64,000 bases of DNA from Enhygromyxa salina (GTDB taxonomy: Bacteria; Myxococcota_A; Polyangia; Nannocystales; Nannocystaceae). Where the stretch lies: contig NZ_PVNL01000044.1 in assembly GCF_002994635.1 (NCBI RefSeq), forward strand, positions 62,001 through 126,000, read 5' to 3'. The notes under the pieces are model-generated. The model searched no databases, was not told where the DNA came from, and was given only the letters and a program-made list of their open reading frames with translations. Shown here in pieces: positions 34,763-43,400 of the stretch; the stretch's first letter is position 1, and every line of letters starts with the position of its first letter. Made by a program: the position numbers and the translations under genes.

Positions 34763-34976
34763 GCTGGGGATGCTACTCGATCTGGAGTGGGGACGAGTCG
34801 CTTCGCCGATTTGTCGCGCCGCCGTCGGGCCTTCGCCGCGGTGTCCCTGGTCGGTCCAAGATGGCGTCGAAGAGCCTGTCCTGCACGGTCTGCACGGTGG
34901 GCACGCTCGTTGCACATGCACGCGACCAATGCGTACTTCAACTGATTCTGGTCGTTTCTCTTGGTTGCTGTCACTG

Positions 34977-36089
34977 ATGCGGGGAGGTGCCACGGCCCGT
35001 CCGCCAGGGCGTCGGCGTGCCCTCTTGCTTGGCGGCGTGGCGCTGTCCGTCCTGGGAGCGGGCGTCGTGTTTGTCGGCGCCAACGTCTGCACGACAGAGG
35101 TCCCACCGCCGCTGTGGACACAGGCGGATCTCGACAACGACGTGCCCGAGGCTGACAACGGATGGTCCCTGGTCGTGGCGGAGAACCACGTGAAGGTCCC
35201 CGAGTCGCTGGCCAAGCTCGTCGACGGGAGCGAGCGAGACGCCGAGCGCTACTGGGCTGACGTCGACCAACAGGCCGACGCGCTGCAGGCGTTCCTGGCG
35301 ACCGATGCGGCGCGGGAGGTCAGCGATCAGCTCGACCAGGCGCGCGCGCGGCCTGGCTTCGCCGACACCTGTCAGCTCGGTGGTGGGGGTGCGTGTCTGA
35401 CGATCGCGTGGCGCGACGTGCATCGGGTCGGGGTGCTGCGGGCGGCCGCGCTGGCCCGCGCGGGGGAGTCGGCGGACGCGAGCTTGCTCCTGCGTGATCT
35501 GATCCGAATGGACACGGCGCACCTGCAGAGCGCTCGCTATATAGTCAGCTTTCTGGTCGCCAGCGCGAACATGAGGGCAGCGCTGACGCAGGCGAACATG
35601 CTGGCGTCCCGGCTCGACCAGCGCGAGGTCACGGCTGACACGCGCGTCGCAATGGCCGAGCTCGCGCAGGTCGTCGAGGCGGTGGACATCGAGGCGATCA
35701 ACCTGCAGCGGGTCGTGATCGGCGAGTATCTGGCCTGCGCGCAGACCCTCGAGCGGCTCGAGAGCGGCGACGCGGAGCTGCCGGATCGGGCCAAAGCGCC
35801 GCCGGGGATCGGCTGGGCGTTCGATCGCGGGGAGACGCTGCGGAGCTTGAACGAGCGGTTCGAACATCGCTACCGCGCCGCCGGTTCGAACGACGCCGCC
35901 GCAACGTTCGGGGCCGGCGAAGACTCACCGAAGCAGGAGTTCGCGTGGTGGCTGCGCAACCCGGTCGGCAAGCTGTACATCGACTCGACGATCGTGGACC
36001 TCGAGTGGGGGATCGAAGCGGACCTCGAGCAGCTCGGCCGCGCGCGGGTGCGCGCCCTGGGCAATGTTCTGGCCCACGTCGACGGGTAG
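34977..36089 (+). CDS. Membrane-anchored protein of unknown function
   Basis: A 370-residue protein. I start at ATG 34977, which gives a basic n-region (PPGRRRA) and one hydrophobic helix (LLLGGVALSVLGAGVVFVGA), likely an uncleaved anchor; the longer frame upstream is Cys/Pro-rich noise. The rest is mostly helical, with TLERLESGDAELP and a Tyr/Trp-containing C-terminal region. It resembles uncharacterised anchored proteins in myxobacteria and planctomycetes with no known role. It is divergent from the O-methyltransferase gene. Confidence 0.75.
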   Translation: MRGGATARPPGRRRALLLGGVALSVLGAGVVFVGANVCTTEVPPPLWTQADLDNDVPEADNGWSLVVAENHVKVPESLAKLVDGSERDAERYWADVDQQADALQAFLATDAAREVSDQLDQARARPGFADTCQLGGGGACLTIAWRDVHRVGVLRAAALARAGESADASLLLRDLIRMDTAHLQSARYIVSFLVASANMRAALTQANMLASRLDQREVTADTRVAMAELAQVVEAVDIEAINLQRVVIGEYLACAQTLERLESGDAELPDRAKAPPGIGWAFDRGETLRSLNERFEHRYRAAGSNDAAATFGAGEDSPKQEFAWWLRNPVGKLYIDSTIVDLEWGIEADLEQLGRARVRALGNVLAHVDG

Positions 36090-36148
36090 CGGCGTGAACC
36101 CCTACATCAGCCGTTGATGCGGCATGGGCCGTCGAGTACCGTAGCGAC

Positions 36149-37603
36149 ATGCAGGTTTCGATGGCTCGTTCGGTCTTGCTCATCGGTGTGGCGTGTCTGG
36201 TGGTCGGCTGCGGCGGAGAAGTCGACGGCGCGGAGGACAGCGCGGTCTCCAGCTTGGGGACCGACTCCGGGATCACCACCCCGTCCACGACCCCGACCGA
36301 CGAGAGCGCGAGCAACAGCGGCGACGGCGACGGCGACGCGACGGGCGACGGCGACGGCGACCCAGCGGGAGACGGCGACGGCGACACGGACACCAGCGGC
36401 GTCAAGTTCGATCTCGCCGAGCCCGACCCCGGCGACGGAGACTGCGGCGACGCCCCCGACGCCCTGGTCCAGGGCAAGGTCTACGCCCCGAACATGGAGC
36501 TGCCGATCAGCGGGGCCCTGGTCTACCTGACCAGTCAGAACGTCGAGGCGATCCCCGACGAGGTCTACTGCGCGGAGTGTGTCGAGCTCGACTGCGAGAC
36601 CCCCTACACCCTGACCGGCGCCGACGGCAGCTTCAGCTTCCCCGCCCACTCGGGTCAGGGCCTCCAGCTCGTCGTCCAAAAGGGCCAGTTCCTCCGGATC
36701 GTCAGCCTCGACGTCAACCCCGGGATGAACCAGATCCCCAACGATCAGAGCAACCTCCCTGGCGAGTGGAATCCGGGCGCGGGCATGTGGATCCCGCGGA
36801 TCGCCGTCTACGAGACCAACCCCGACGCCGTCTACAACGTCCTGGCCAAGTTCGGCCTTGGCCAGGTCGCGGGCAACGGCGCTCTCGTGCCCGGGACCGA
36901 GCAGTTCACGCTCATCGACGACAACGACCAGGGCGCGTTCATGGACGACCTCGTCGACATGAGCCAGTACCACATCATCTTTGTCCCCTGCGCCTCGACC
37001 AAGTACTGGGGCGGCGCGCCCAACATCCCCAACGGCCGGATTGACAACATTCGTGCCTACGTCGAGTCCGGCGGCAAATGGTACGCCACCGACCACTCCA
37101 ACGAGTACATCGAGGGGCCGTTCCCGAGCTACCAGCAATTCCATAACCCCGGCATGCCGGACATCCAGCCGGCCTACACCTCCAACGGCACCGTCCTCGA
37201 TCCCGAGCTCCTGGCCTGGCTCGAGGCCCTGCCGGACCCGCTCAAGAACATCGGCGGCGGCAACCCCACGCTGTTCCAGCTGCCCAACCTCACGACAGAG
37301 AAGAACTACTCTGGGATCGACGAGGTCAGCGACGTCTGGGTCGAAGACATGATGGGCCAGAACGTCAACGTGGGTCACCGCGTGTGGGTCGAGGGTCCGT
37401 GCCAGAGCTGCACCAACCCTCAGCTCGCCCGGCCGATGGCGGTCAGCGGGCAGTACGGCTGCGGCCGGATGATGTACAGCACCTTCGAGACCTCGAGCAC
37501 CGCGCACAACGGGCTCAGCCCTCAGGAGTTGGTGTTGCTTTATATGATCCTGGAGATCACCACTTGCTTCGATGGCACGCCCCCGCCTCCGCCTGCGAAT
37601 TGA
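36149..37603 (+). CDS. Lipoprotein with GDGDGD linker and carboxypeptidase-like domain
   Basis: A 484-residue lipoprotein (lipobox LVVGC; ATG 36149, alternative ATG 36161). A Ser/Thr stretch and a GDGDGD-type linker (about 55-80) lead to a carboxypeptidase-regulatory-like beta domain (ALVQGKVYAPNMELPISGAL, about 105-190). A larger domain of about 280 residues follows, with FVPCASTKYWG and KWYATDHSNEYIEGP; the pattern 'FVPC...RAYVESGGKWYATDHS' recalls ThuA/GATase-like folds, but weakly. It ends in a Pro-rich tail. Function unknown. The last 214 bases and a little beyond are repeated at 40815-41028. Confidence 0.85.
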   Translation: MQVSMARSVLLIGVACLVVGCGGEVDGAEDSAVSSLGTDSGITTPSTTPTDESASNSGDGDGDATGDGDGDPAGDGDGDTDTSGVKFDLAEPDPGDGDCGDAPDALVQGKVYAPNMELPISGALVYLTSQNVEAIPDEVYCAECVELDCETPYTLTGADGSFSFPAHSGQGLQLVVQKGQFLRIVSLDVNPGMNQIPNDQSNLPGEWNPGAGMWIPRIAVYETNPDAVYNVLAKFGLGQVAGNGALVPGTEQFTLIDDNDQGAFMDDLVDMSQYHIIFVPCASTKYWGGAPNIPNGRIDNIRAYVESGGKWYATDHSNEYIEGPFPSYQQFHNPGMPDIQPAYTSNGTVLDPELLAWLEALPDPLKNIGGGNPTLFQLPNLTTEKNYSGIDEVSDVWVEDMMGQNVNVGHRVWVEGPCQSCTNPQLARPMAVSGQYGCGRMMYSTFETSSTAHNGLSPQELVLLYMILEITTCFDGTPPPPPAN

Positions 37604-37610
37604 GCGGAGC
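37390..37610. repeat. Direct repeat, copy A: lipoprotein 3' end
   Basis: The last about 214 coding bases of the lipoprotein gene plus seven bases downstream match 40815-41028 almost base for base. Copy B has a 7-base deletion and about ten substitutions. Similarity stops abruptly on both sides. Confidence 0.95.
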
Positions 37611-37912
37611 GATGCGAACGGGTCTACGGGTCGGCGAGAGGGCGTCGCTTCGCTGGCGGGAAGACATCGCTCTCGTTCGTGGGTGGCTGCACGTGCAGCG
37701 AACACACTCACGCAAGCACGACTTCTCGTCGCCCAAGAGAAACAAGAGCCGCGAACTACCAGCTGCCGCTCACCTGGGACGCATGCGTGCGCTGCGGATC
37801 CAGCGTGGAGCGCGAGGATCGGGTGATCCATGTCATTCCCGCGCCAGAGCGCGTCACGTCTGAGCTGGTGTTCCGCGGGCTGCGACGACACCAAGGGAAA
37901 GTGAGGTCCACG
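37611..37912. other. Spacer without a supported gene
   Basis: Right after the repeat begins a stretch whose ORFs all look like shadows. A plus frame with a CxxC pair (LTWDACVRCGSSVEREDRVI) runs into the recombinase relic at 37913; it may be the end of a lost zinc-ribbon gene, but the evidence is thin. Confidence 0.35.
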
Positions 37913-38150
37913 ATGATGCGTCGTGAACTGGCCCAGATGGTTGTCGAGCGCGGAGCTATCGTCTACGTGCGGGAGTCGACGATGATGCAGGCCCAGGTGA
38001 ATCTCTAGAGCCAGAAGCTTCAGTACGAGCTGGCCGAACTCGCGCGCTCGTACGGTTTCACCGACGTTGTCACGAACGACGACGACCTTGGCCGCTCGGC
38101 CAGCGGCACCGCTGATCGTCCTGGGGTGTTACCAGGCGCGCTTGATGATG
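37913..38150 (+). pseudogene. Serine recombinase, 5' remnant with in-frame stop
   Basis: The frame from ATG 37913 reads as the start of a serine recombinase: ERGAIVYVREST with the catalytic Ser, then QAQVNL, a TAG stop at 38006, and without frame change SQKLQYELAELARSYGF and NDDDLGRSASGTADRPGV. The resolvase-domain pattern (YVRxST ... SQ..QY.L ... DDDLGRSxSG) is unmistakable. The stop replaces one codon, and the rest of the resolvase domain and the DNA-binding half are missing. Confidence 0.75.
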
Positions 38151-38176
38151 GTCCACCGACCACGCCAGTTGAGGGG

Positions 38177-38266
38177 GTCCATGTTGCTCTGCGACCGTCA
38201 AGGGCCTTTGGGCCGCCTGCGGCGGGGCACTTCGTGCCCCCTTGACGGTCGCAGAGCAACATGGAC
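38177..38266. repeat. 90-bp hairpin with perfect 28-bp arms
   Basis: Positions 38177-38204 are the exact reverse complement of 38239-38266. The 34-bp loop has its own GC-rich hairpins, one being GGGGCAC-TTC-GTGCCCC. It might be two ends of a lost insertion sequence joined together, a recombination site, or a structured RNA. There is no coding potential inside. Confidence 0.85.
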
Positions 38267-38412
38267 AAGGCCAGTATCGGCTTTCTTGCCAGAAAGGTCG
38301 GTGATTTCAACTAGATCCAGACCATAGGATTTGAACACGTCCAGTGATGGCCTTTTCGCCTGCTTTGACCTGTCTCCCTCAGTGAGCGTGTCCAGAACGA
38401 GGCGTTTCTCCC

Positions 38413-38649
38413 TCACCTGGGCTGGGCGTGAACAACAGCGAGCGGCGTGAGCTCGACGAAGGTCGGCCGGATCTGGGGAGCCGCAGCAGCAGGCGCGGGC
38501 TCGATGGATGTCACGTCGGACGCGAGCTTCCAGGCCCACCACTTCAAGGTGCCCGCGTTGAGGCCGACGCGACCGCAATAGTCGAGCGCCGTGTCACCAC
38601 TGGCCTTCCAGGCCCGGATATGCTCGAGCCACCTCGTCGGGATGGGCAT
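38413..38649 (-). CDS. IS66-type TnpA-like accessory protein (remnant)
   Basis: A 78-residue ORF with the IS66 orfA/TnpA pattern: RWLEHIRAWKASGDTALDYC, then GRVGLNAGTLKWWAWKLASD, a helix-turn-helix of the transposase-associated type. In intact IS66 elements TnpB and TnpC follow; here the downstream sequence holds no recognisable TnpB or TnpC, so this is probably an orphan piece of an old insertion. It ends in a low-complexity tail. Confidence 0.55.
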   Translation of the reverse strand: MPIPTRWLEHIRAWKASGDTALDYCGRVGLNAGTLKWWAWKLASDVTSIEPAPAAAAPQIRPTFVELTPLAVVHAQPR

Positions 38650-38881
38650 TGCCCGTGGCGTAGCCTACGACGCAGATCGGGTCACGACGCGGTTCGCTGC
38701 ACGCATACCAGTGCCCGGGCGCCAACCTTGACGCAGGGCCGCACAGTCCTGTGGTCCAGGCCGTCGTCCTCGGGCACGTCTGGCCGCCCTAGCAGTCGAG
38801 ATGGCCCGCTCACCCCCCGGCCTGGCCCGTCCACCAACGCGCGGGTTCGTCTATACTCGACGCTCCAGACGGAGACCAGAC

Positions 38882-39790
38882 ATGGCAATGACTTACCTAC
38901 GACGGCCCGCTCCCGACAACTCCTCGCGGTCGCTCTCCGCTCGTTCGCGAAAAGCGCCCGCCGGTCCAACGGCTGCGCCGCCGCCACCGACGACGGGCCC
39001 GACTTTGTGCTCGAGCACGACGGATGTCACCGAACTTGGCTTTCATGTCGGGCGCTTCGAAGTCAAGACCACGGGCGCGCTCGGGTTTCCAAACATGGTC
39101 AACCCGACCCTCGAGAATCCCAACGCGGTCGTCACCGCGGACGTATGTGCCAGGCCGAAGACGCCCGCAGGACAAACAGGACTCGCCGACTGGACCGTCG
39201 GGATCAGTCGCTCGATCTACGAGGACTACTCGCTGTACTCATTCGACAAGAGTGAGGTCAGCAAGCGCTTTTCCGAGGCGGCGCCCGATGGCGCCATCGA
39301 CGTTCGCCCAGGAATGCATGGGCTGCCGTTCGATACGGGGATCGGGCGGCACGGAGGGGCAATCTCGGCCTCGCTTCTCGACCGCAAGCCGAGTCGCTTG
39401 GAGGTCGTCGACTCCCCCAACATGGAAGTTCCGCTGACGCATGACATCTGCGAAGTGGACAACAGGATCAAAGCCGTCAGCCGGAGGATGGATTTCTCGG
39501 TTTTCCTGATGGCCCGAAACGATCTGAGTCAGGAGGTCCACACGCTCCGTCACATCTCGTACCAGCAAATCTCACAAGTGCGCTTCAGCGACCTCGGAGG
39601 GCGAAAGAAGGCTGATCTCGGCGACGACCAACACATCGTCGAGGGGCGGGTGGCGAAGACCTACGCCCACGGACGCGTCCTGGTAGGGGCCCAGGGAACA
39701 GGCGAAGGCCCACGCCCACCCGTCCTCGGGGGCTCGTTCGCCAACGATATTGAGGAACCGCAGATTATCCGCGAAAAGTTAGGATGCTGA
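38882..39790 (+). CDS. Hypothetical protein in the repeat-flanked block
   Basis: A 302-residue ORF from ATG 38882. The first 45 residues are Arg/Pro/Ala-rich and may not be real; from about residue 47 the sequence is ordinary (VTELGFHVGRFEVKTTGALG, then PNAVVTADVCARPK, and an acidic, aromatic C-terminal half). It lacks a signal peptide and membrane helices. I recognise no family. Codon use is less GC-biased than in its neighbours. Its stop overlaps the next start (ATGCTGA), so the two genes are probably coupled. Both lie inside the segment bounded by the 214-bp direct repeats. Confidence 0.55.
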   Translation: MAMTYLRRPAPDNSSRSLSARSRKAPAGPTAAPPPPTTGPTLCSSTTDVTELGFHVGRFEVKTTGALGFPNMVNPTLENPNAVVTADVCARPKTPAGQTGLADWTVGISRSIYEDYSLYSFDKSEVSKRFSEAAPDGAIDVRPGMHGLPFDTGIGRHGGAISASLLDRKPSRLEVVDSPNMEVPLTHDICEVDNRIKAVSRRMDFSVFLMARNDLSQEVHTLRHISYQQISQVRFSDLGGRKKADLGDDQHIVEGRVAKTYAHGRVLVGAQGTGEGPRPPVLGGSFANDIEEPQIIREKLGC

Positions 39791-40767
39791 GGACGCTCGC
39801 ACGCTCGACCGCGCTCGCTGCCGCCACCGCAGCCGCGTGCGTGGCCGCGCCTCAGCCCACGCCCACGGCTGCCGCGGACCCACTCGATCACGGCCCCGAG
39901 GTCGTCCACTGCACGCGCCAGCAAGGCCCGGCGCGGCCGCTCTACCCGGCCGAGGTGTTCGCCCCCTTCTGCCGCGGCGACAGCATCGACCTGCGCCAGC
40001 AGACCCTCGCCAGCGCGACGCGGCGGCTCGACGACGAGCCTGACCCGGCCCTGCGCGGCGCGCTGCTGACCGCGATCGCAGACGACCACCTGGCACTGTT
40101 CGAAGACGGCGTCAGTCGGCTGTGTGCGCGCGAGCGTGAAGCCAGGCCGATCCCGGGTCCCGATCGCCCCGAGATCCTCGCTCACCTGCGCGCAGCCATG
40201 GCCGCCAGCGCCCAAGGGCTCGCGCTCGCGGGAGCAGAACCGGAAGCGGTCGAGCGCCAGTGGACCCGCGACCTGCCGTGCCTGCACACGATCGCCGCCA
40301 GCCGCCTCGGCGAGCTCGAGGACGCGGGCGCGAGCGCGGCGATGCTCGACACCCAGGCCGAGTGCACGGGCTCGGCCCTCGTCGAGTACGGGCACGCGCT
40401 GGAGCTCGCGGGCGCACACGACCAGGCCCGGGCCACGTTCGAGCGCGCCCAGGCGATCGCCGCAGCCAAGCCCGCGTTGGAGATCAGCTGCCCCGTCGCC
40501 GGCCCCGAGCGCGCCTGGGCCGAGATCGATCATTGCCCGCGCCCCGAGCTATTGAGGCAATGGTGCGCATGGACGGCCTATCTGCGCTACCGATTGCTGT
40601 GGTCCGCCCACTACGGTGGCACGCTCGACGCGGCGCAGACCGCCGCCGCGCTGGGTGAACTAGCGACCGAGCTGCGCCAGGCAGCGCCGCTCGGCAGCGA
40701 GACCCTGCTCGCGGCGATCGAAGCGGATCGACAGCAGTTGGCGGACGGCCATGATCCTGCGAGGTAG
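39784..40767 (+). CDS. Exported helical protein of unknown function
   Basis: A 327-residue protein with a signal peptide (ALAAATAAACVAAP, possibly a lipobox), followed by a helical domain with scattered Cys (VVHCTRQQG, FAPFCRGD, DLPCLHT, EISCPV). The helix pattern in the second half (HALELAGAHDQARATFERAQ) is TPR-like. Function unknown. It overlaps the end of the previous gene by seven bases and is followed directly by copy B of the lipoprotein 3' repeat. Confidence 0.65.
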   Translation: MLRTLARSTALAAATAAACVAAPQPTPTAAADPLDHGPEVVHCTRQQGPARPLYPAEVFAPFCRGDSIDLRQQTLASATRRLDDEPDPALRGALLTAIADDHLALFEDGVSRLCAREREARPIPGPDRPEILAHLRAAMAASAQGLALAGAEPEAVERQWTRDLPCLHTIAASRLGELEDAGASAAMLDTQAECTGSALVEYGHALELAGAHDQARATFERAQAIAAAKPALEISCPVAGPERAWAEIDHCPRPELLRQWCAWTAYLRYRLLWSAHYGGTLDAAQTAAALGELATELRQAAPLGSETLLAAIEADRQQLADGHDPAR

Positions 40768-40814
40768 CGCGCCAGAGCCGTGTAGATGACTCGGACGACC
40801 TCAGCCGAGGCGGC

Positions 40815-41028
40815 CGAGGGTCCGTGCCAGAGCTGCACCAACCCTCAGCTCGCTCGGCCGATGGCGGTCAGCGGGCAGTACGGCTGCGGCCGGATGATGT
40901 ACAGCACCTTCGAGACCTCGAGCACAATGGGCTGAGCCCTCAGGAGTTGGTGTTGGTTTATATGATCCTGGAGATCACCACTTGCTTCGATGGCACGCCC
41001 CCGCCTCCGCCCGCGAACTGAGCGGAGC
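40815..41028. repeat. Direct repeat, copy B: orphan lipoprotein 3' end
   Basis: A second copy of the 3' end of the 36149-37603 lipoprotein gene. It has no upstream part, and a 7-base deletion near 40926 puts a stop in the coding frame, so it is dead. It ends with the same Pro-rich tail and a TGA. Confidence 0.95.
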
Positions 41029-41056
41029 CACCTGAGGAAGACCGTCGGGCTGGCCT

Positions 41057-42277
41057 TCATACGTCGCCGAGCCGGACCACTCGGGCCGCCTGGATCGGCG
41101 GGCGCCCGCACAAATGCTCGAGCATGCGACTGCTGGTCATGCGTGCGCCCGCGATGTTGCGCGCTGCGGGTCCGAGCTCGAGCTCGGCCAGGGCGCCGCT
41201 GACGTGAATTCGTGGGTGCCAGCGCAGCGCTCGATCCACGACGGGATAGCCACACTCGGCGCAGGGCAGGCCGAGCTCGGCGATGACCGAGTCGAGCCAG
41301 GGGCCGGGTCGGCCGCGGGCGAAGCCGGTCGCAAGGACCACGCGATCGGCGTGAAGGAGCGGCCCAGCTTGCGGCCACAGCTCGACGCCTCCGCGGCGCT
41401 GGATCCGGGCGTCGACGATCGCGGTCTCGCGGATGACGATTCGGCCGCGACGCTCGGCCCGTCGTAGCTCACTCAGGAGTCGGCGAGGAGCGGTCCCGCG
41501 GTTGCGCGCGCCGTCGATCATCGCCCGCCGAGCCCCGAGGTCGGGCTCGCGGCGGAAGCCTTCGAGGTGTAGGGGCCCGAGCCAGCCGGGGTCGCTGTCG
41601 AACTGGGCCTCGCGCAGGGGCTTGCGGATCACCAAGGTGATCGGCTCGGCGCGCTCGCGGGCTTGGGCGAGGGCAAACTGCACGGCCGAGATCCCGCCGC
41701 CGACGATCACGATCCGCTGGTCATCGGCGAGCGTCGAGTCGTCGAAGTCGTCGTCGAACAGGTGGGCGACGTGGAACCCCTCGCGGGCGAGCGCGGTCGC
41801 CCAGCTCGGCCGCTCGAGCTGATCGGAGCCGAGCGCGAGCACGACCCGATCGGTGGCGATCCGTTCGGTCTCGGTTACGACCTCGAGCCGGTCACCGGCG
41901 TCGACGAGATCGATCGCGAGTCCGCGGATGCACAGCTCGGACAGGCGCTGGGTCGTGACCAGAGCCTCGCAGTGATCGTTGAATAGCTGGGTCGACGGGC
42001 GGTTGTAGGGAGATCGGAAGTCGCGCTTGGGGTCGCAGCCGCGCTCCCGGGCGAAGCTGGCCAGGGAGAAGGCCGGCCCGTCGAGGTGATGAACCGAGGG
42101 CGAGCGCATGAACTTCATGCCGACGGTGGCCGTGCACCGATGCCAGCGCGCGAGCGGGGTCGGGTTCGGGTCGAGCAGCCGCAGGCGATCGCGCTCGACC
42201 CCGGCGCCGCCGAGCAAGGCGAGGGCGAGGTGCACTCCATGGACGCCGGCACCAACGATCAACCAGTCGAGGGACAT
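41057..42277 (-). CDS. FAD/NAD(P)-binding oxidoreductase
   Basis: A 406-residue flavoprotein of the flavin monooxygenase / lysine-N-oxygenase-like group. The FAD Rossmann motif is WLIVGAGVHGVHLA at the N-terminus; a second nucleotide motif is IVIVGGGISAVQFA near 195; ATGFARGRPGPWL near 320 matches the conserved ATG(F/Y) segment. It has no signal peptide. The substrate is unknown; siderophore-type N-hydroxylases and thioredoxin-reductase-like proteins share the layout. A perfect palindrome of the putative Zur type lies 17 bp upstream of the start, so the gene is probably zinc-repressed. Confidence 0.85.
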   Translation of the reverse strand: MSLDWLIVGAGVHGVHLALALLGGAGVERDRLRLLDPNPTPLARWHRCTATVGMKFMRSPSVHHLDGPAFSLASFARERGCDPKRDFRSPYNRPSTQLFNDHCEALVTTQRLSELCIRGLAIDLVDAGDRLEVVTETERIATDRVVLALGSDQLERPSWATALAREGFHVAHLFDDDFDDSTLADDQRIVIVGGGISAVQFALAQARERAEPITLVIRKPLREAQFDSDPGWLGPLHLEGFRREPDLGARRAMIDGARNRGTAPRRLLSELRRAERRGRIVIRETAIVDARIQRRGGVELWPQAGPLLHADRVVLATGFARGRPGPWLDSVIAELGLPCAECGYPVVDRALRWHPRIHVSGALAELELGPAARNIAGARMTSSRMLEHLCGRPPIQAARVVRLGDV

Positions 42278-42293
42278 CGCCCCGGGTTAGCTC

Positions 42294-42316
42294 ATCTTGC
42301 AATCAAATTGCAAGAT
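42294..42316. promoter_or_regulatory. Putative Zur operator upstream of flavoprotein gene
   Basis: A perfect palindrome, ATCTTGCAAT-CAA-ATTGCAAGAT, upstream of the 41057-42277 gene. Its core TGCAATCAAATTGCA recurs exactly at 44002-44016 and with one change at 43331-43345, all beside genes around the Fur-family regulator. Confidence 0.75.
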
Positions 42317-42442
42317 GTTCGGGCCATCGAATAGCGCGGCAGCTTGGTCGTCGCCGCGAGCAGCCCGAGCTGGACCGACGAGGACCGGCGCTGCGTCACG
42401 ATCGTCGACGAGCTGCCGTGAGAGCCCGCAGCGCTGCTGCGC

Positions 42443-43297
42443 TCAGCCGAGCCGGCCGAGGCCCAACCACGCGGGCATGGCGACGGACTGCGGCCCGCTC
42501 CCGAGGTCACCCTCGAGCCGAGTACGGATGCGCGTGAGCAGGTCGGTGTAGCGAGTTGGCTCGAGCTGCTCGCGGGCGATCTCGAGGGCGACGTGCGAGC
42601 GGGTCAGGCCGTCCCAGAGCGCGTCGAACGAGGGGCTCTCGAGCACGTGGACGATCGGGTGGATCTCGACGTCGAAGCCGGCGGCCTCCATCTCGGCCTT
42701 GAACACGACCGGGTCGCCGAGCGGCGGCCCGCTGCTCGGGCGGCTCACGGACGACTCCGCGGCCAGCTCGGCGGCCAGCTCGGCGTTGATCACCGCGAAG
42801 GCGTGAATCTGGTCCTGCGGCTGCCAGCTCGCGACGACTGCGCGCCCTCCTGGTCGCAGGACCCGGGCGAGCTCGGCGAAGCCCTTGGCGCGATCGGGGA
42901 ACATGAACAGCCCGAACATCGAGAAGGCTGCGTCGAAGCTGTCGCTGGCGTAGGGCAGGGCCTGACCGTCGCCTTGCCGCAAGCTGAGCCGAGCCCGCTG
43001 CTGCTCGTCGGTGCGCTTGTACAGAGCCTCGAGCATGCCGGCCGAGAAGTCGAGGGCGTTGACCTTTTGGGCGACGCGGGCGGCCTCGAGGGCGAGGGTC
43101 CCCGGGCCGGTGGCGACGTCGAGGACCTCGTCGTGCTCGTTGATCCCGGCCAGCTGCAGCGCGTCGACGGCGTAGCTGCGCAGGTGCGTGGCGATGTAGC
43201 TCGCGTAGCCGTCGGAGACGCGATCCCAGGCGGCAGGGTTGTGAATGTCGACGAGATCGAGGCCCGGGGATTCGGTGAGTGCGCTGGGGCTGGCCAT
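42443..43297 (-). CDS. SAM-dependent methyltransferase
   Basis: A 284-residue class I methyltransferase of the UbiE/Methyltransf_11 type. Motif I is VLDVATGPGTLALEAAR, the acidic loop ALDFSAGMLE follows, then DGQALPYASDSFDAAFSMFG and LRPGGRAVVASWQ. The substrate is unknown. The ATG at 43297 lies 33 bp from a TGCAAT-CGA-ATTGCA palindrome, so it is probably repressed by the same Fur-family protein. Methyltransferases recur among zinc- and metallophore-related regulons in other bacteria; that link is inference here. Confidence 0.9.
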   Translation of the reverse strand: MASPSALTESPGLDLVDIHNPAAWDRVSDGYASYIATHLRSYAVDALQLAGINEHDEVLDVATGPGTLALEAARVAQKVNALDFSAGMLEALYKRTDEQQRARLSLRQGDGQALPYASDSFDAAFSMFGLFMFPDRAKGFAELARVLRPGGRAVVASWQPQDQIHAFAVINAELAAELAAESSVSRPSSGPPLGDPVVFKAEMEAAGFDVEIHPIVHVLESPSFDALWDGLTRSHVALEIAREQLEPTRYTDLLTRIRTRLEGDLGSGPQSVAMPAWLGLGRLG

Positions 43298-43330
43298 GTC
43301 CGGAGCAGTCTAGAGCGCCGCCCCTACACT

Positions 43331-43345
43331 TGCAATCGAATTGCA
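43331..43345. promoter_or_regulatory. Putative Zur operator upstream of methyltransferase
   Basis: TGCAAT-CGA-ATTGCA, a perfect 6-bp inverted repeat with a three-base spacer, differing by one base from the 44002-44016 site. It sits in the promoter region of the 42443-43297 gene and downstream of the Fur-family gene's stop. Confidence 0.7.
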
Positions 43346-43400
43346 CTTACCAGATCGCCGCGCGGGGCCACCCAGACCCCCCTGAATCGGCAGGTGCGGA

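Noticed and set aside
42297..42551. Plus-strand ORF starting inside the Zur-like palindrome
   Set aside because: Its start codons come from the palindrome itself and the rest is Arg/Ser-rich without coding character.
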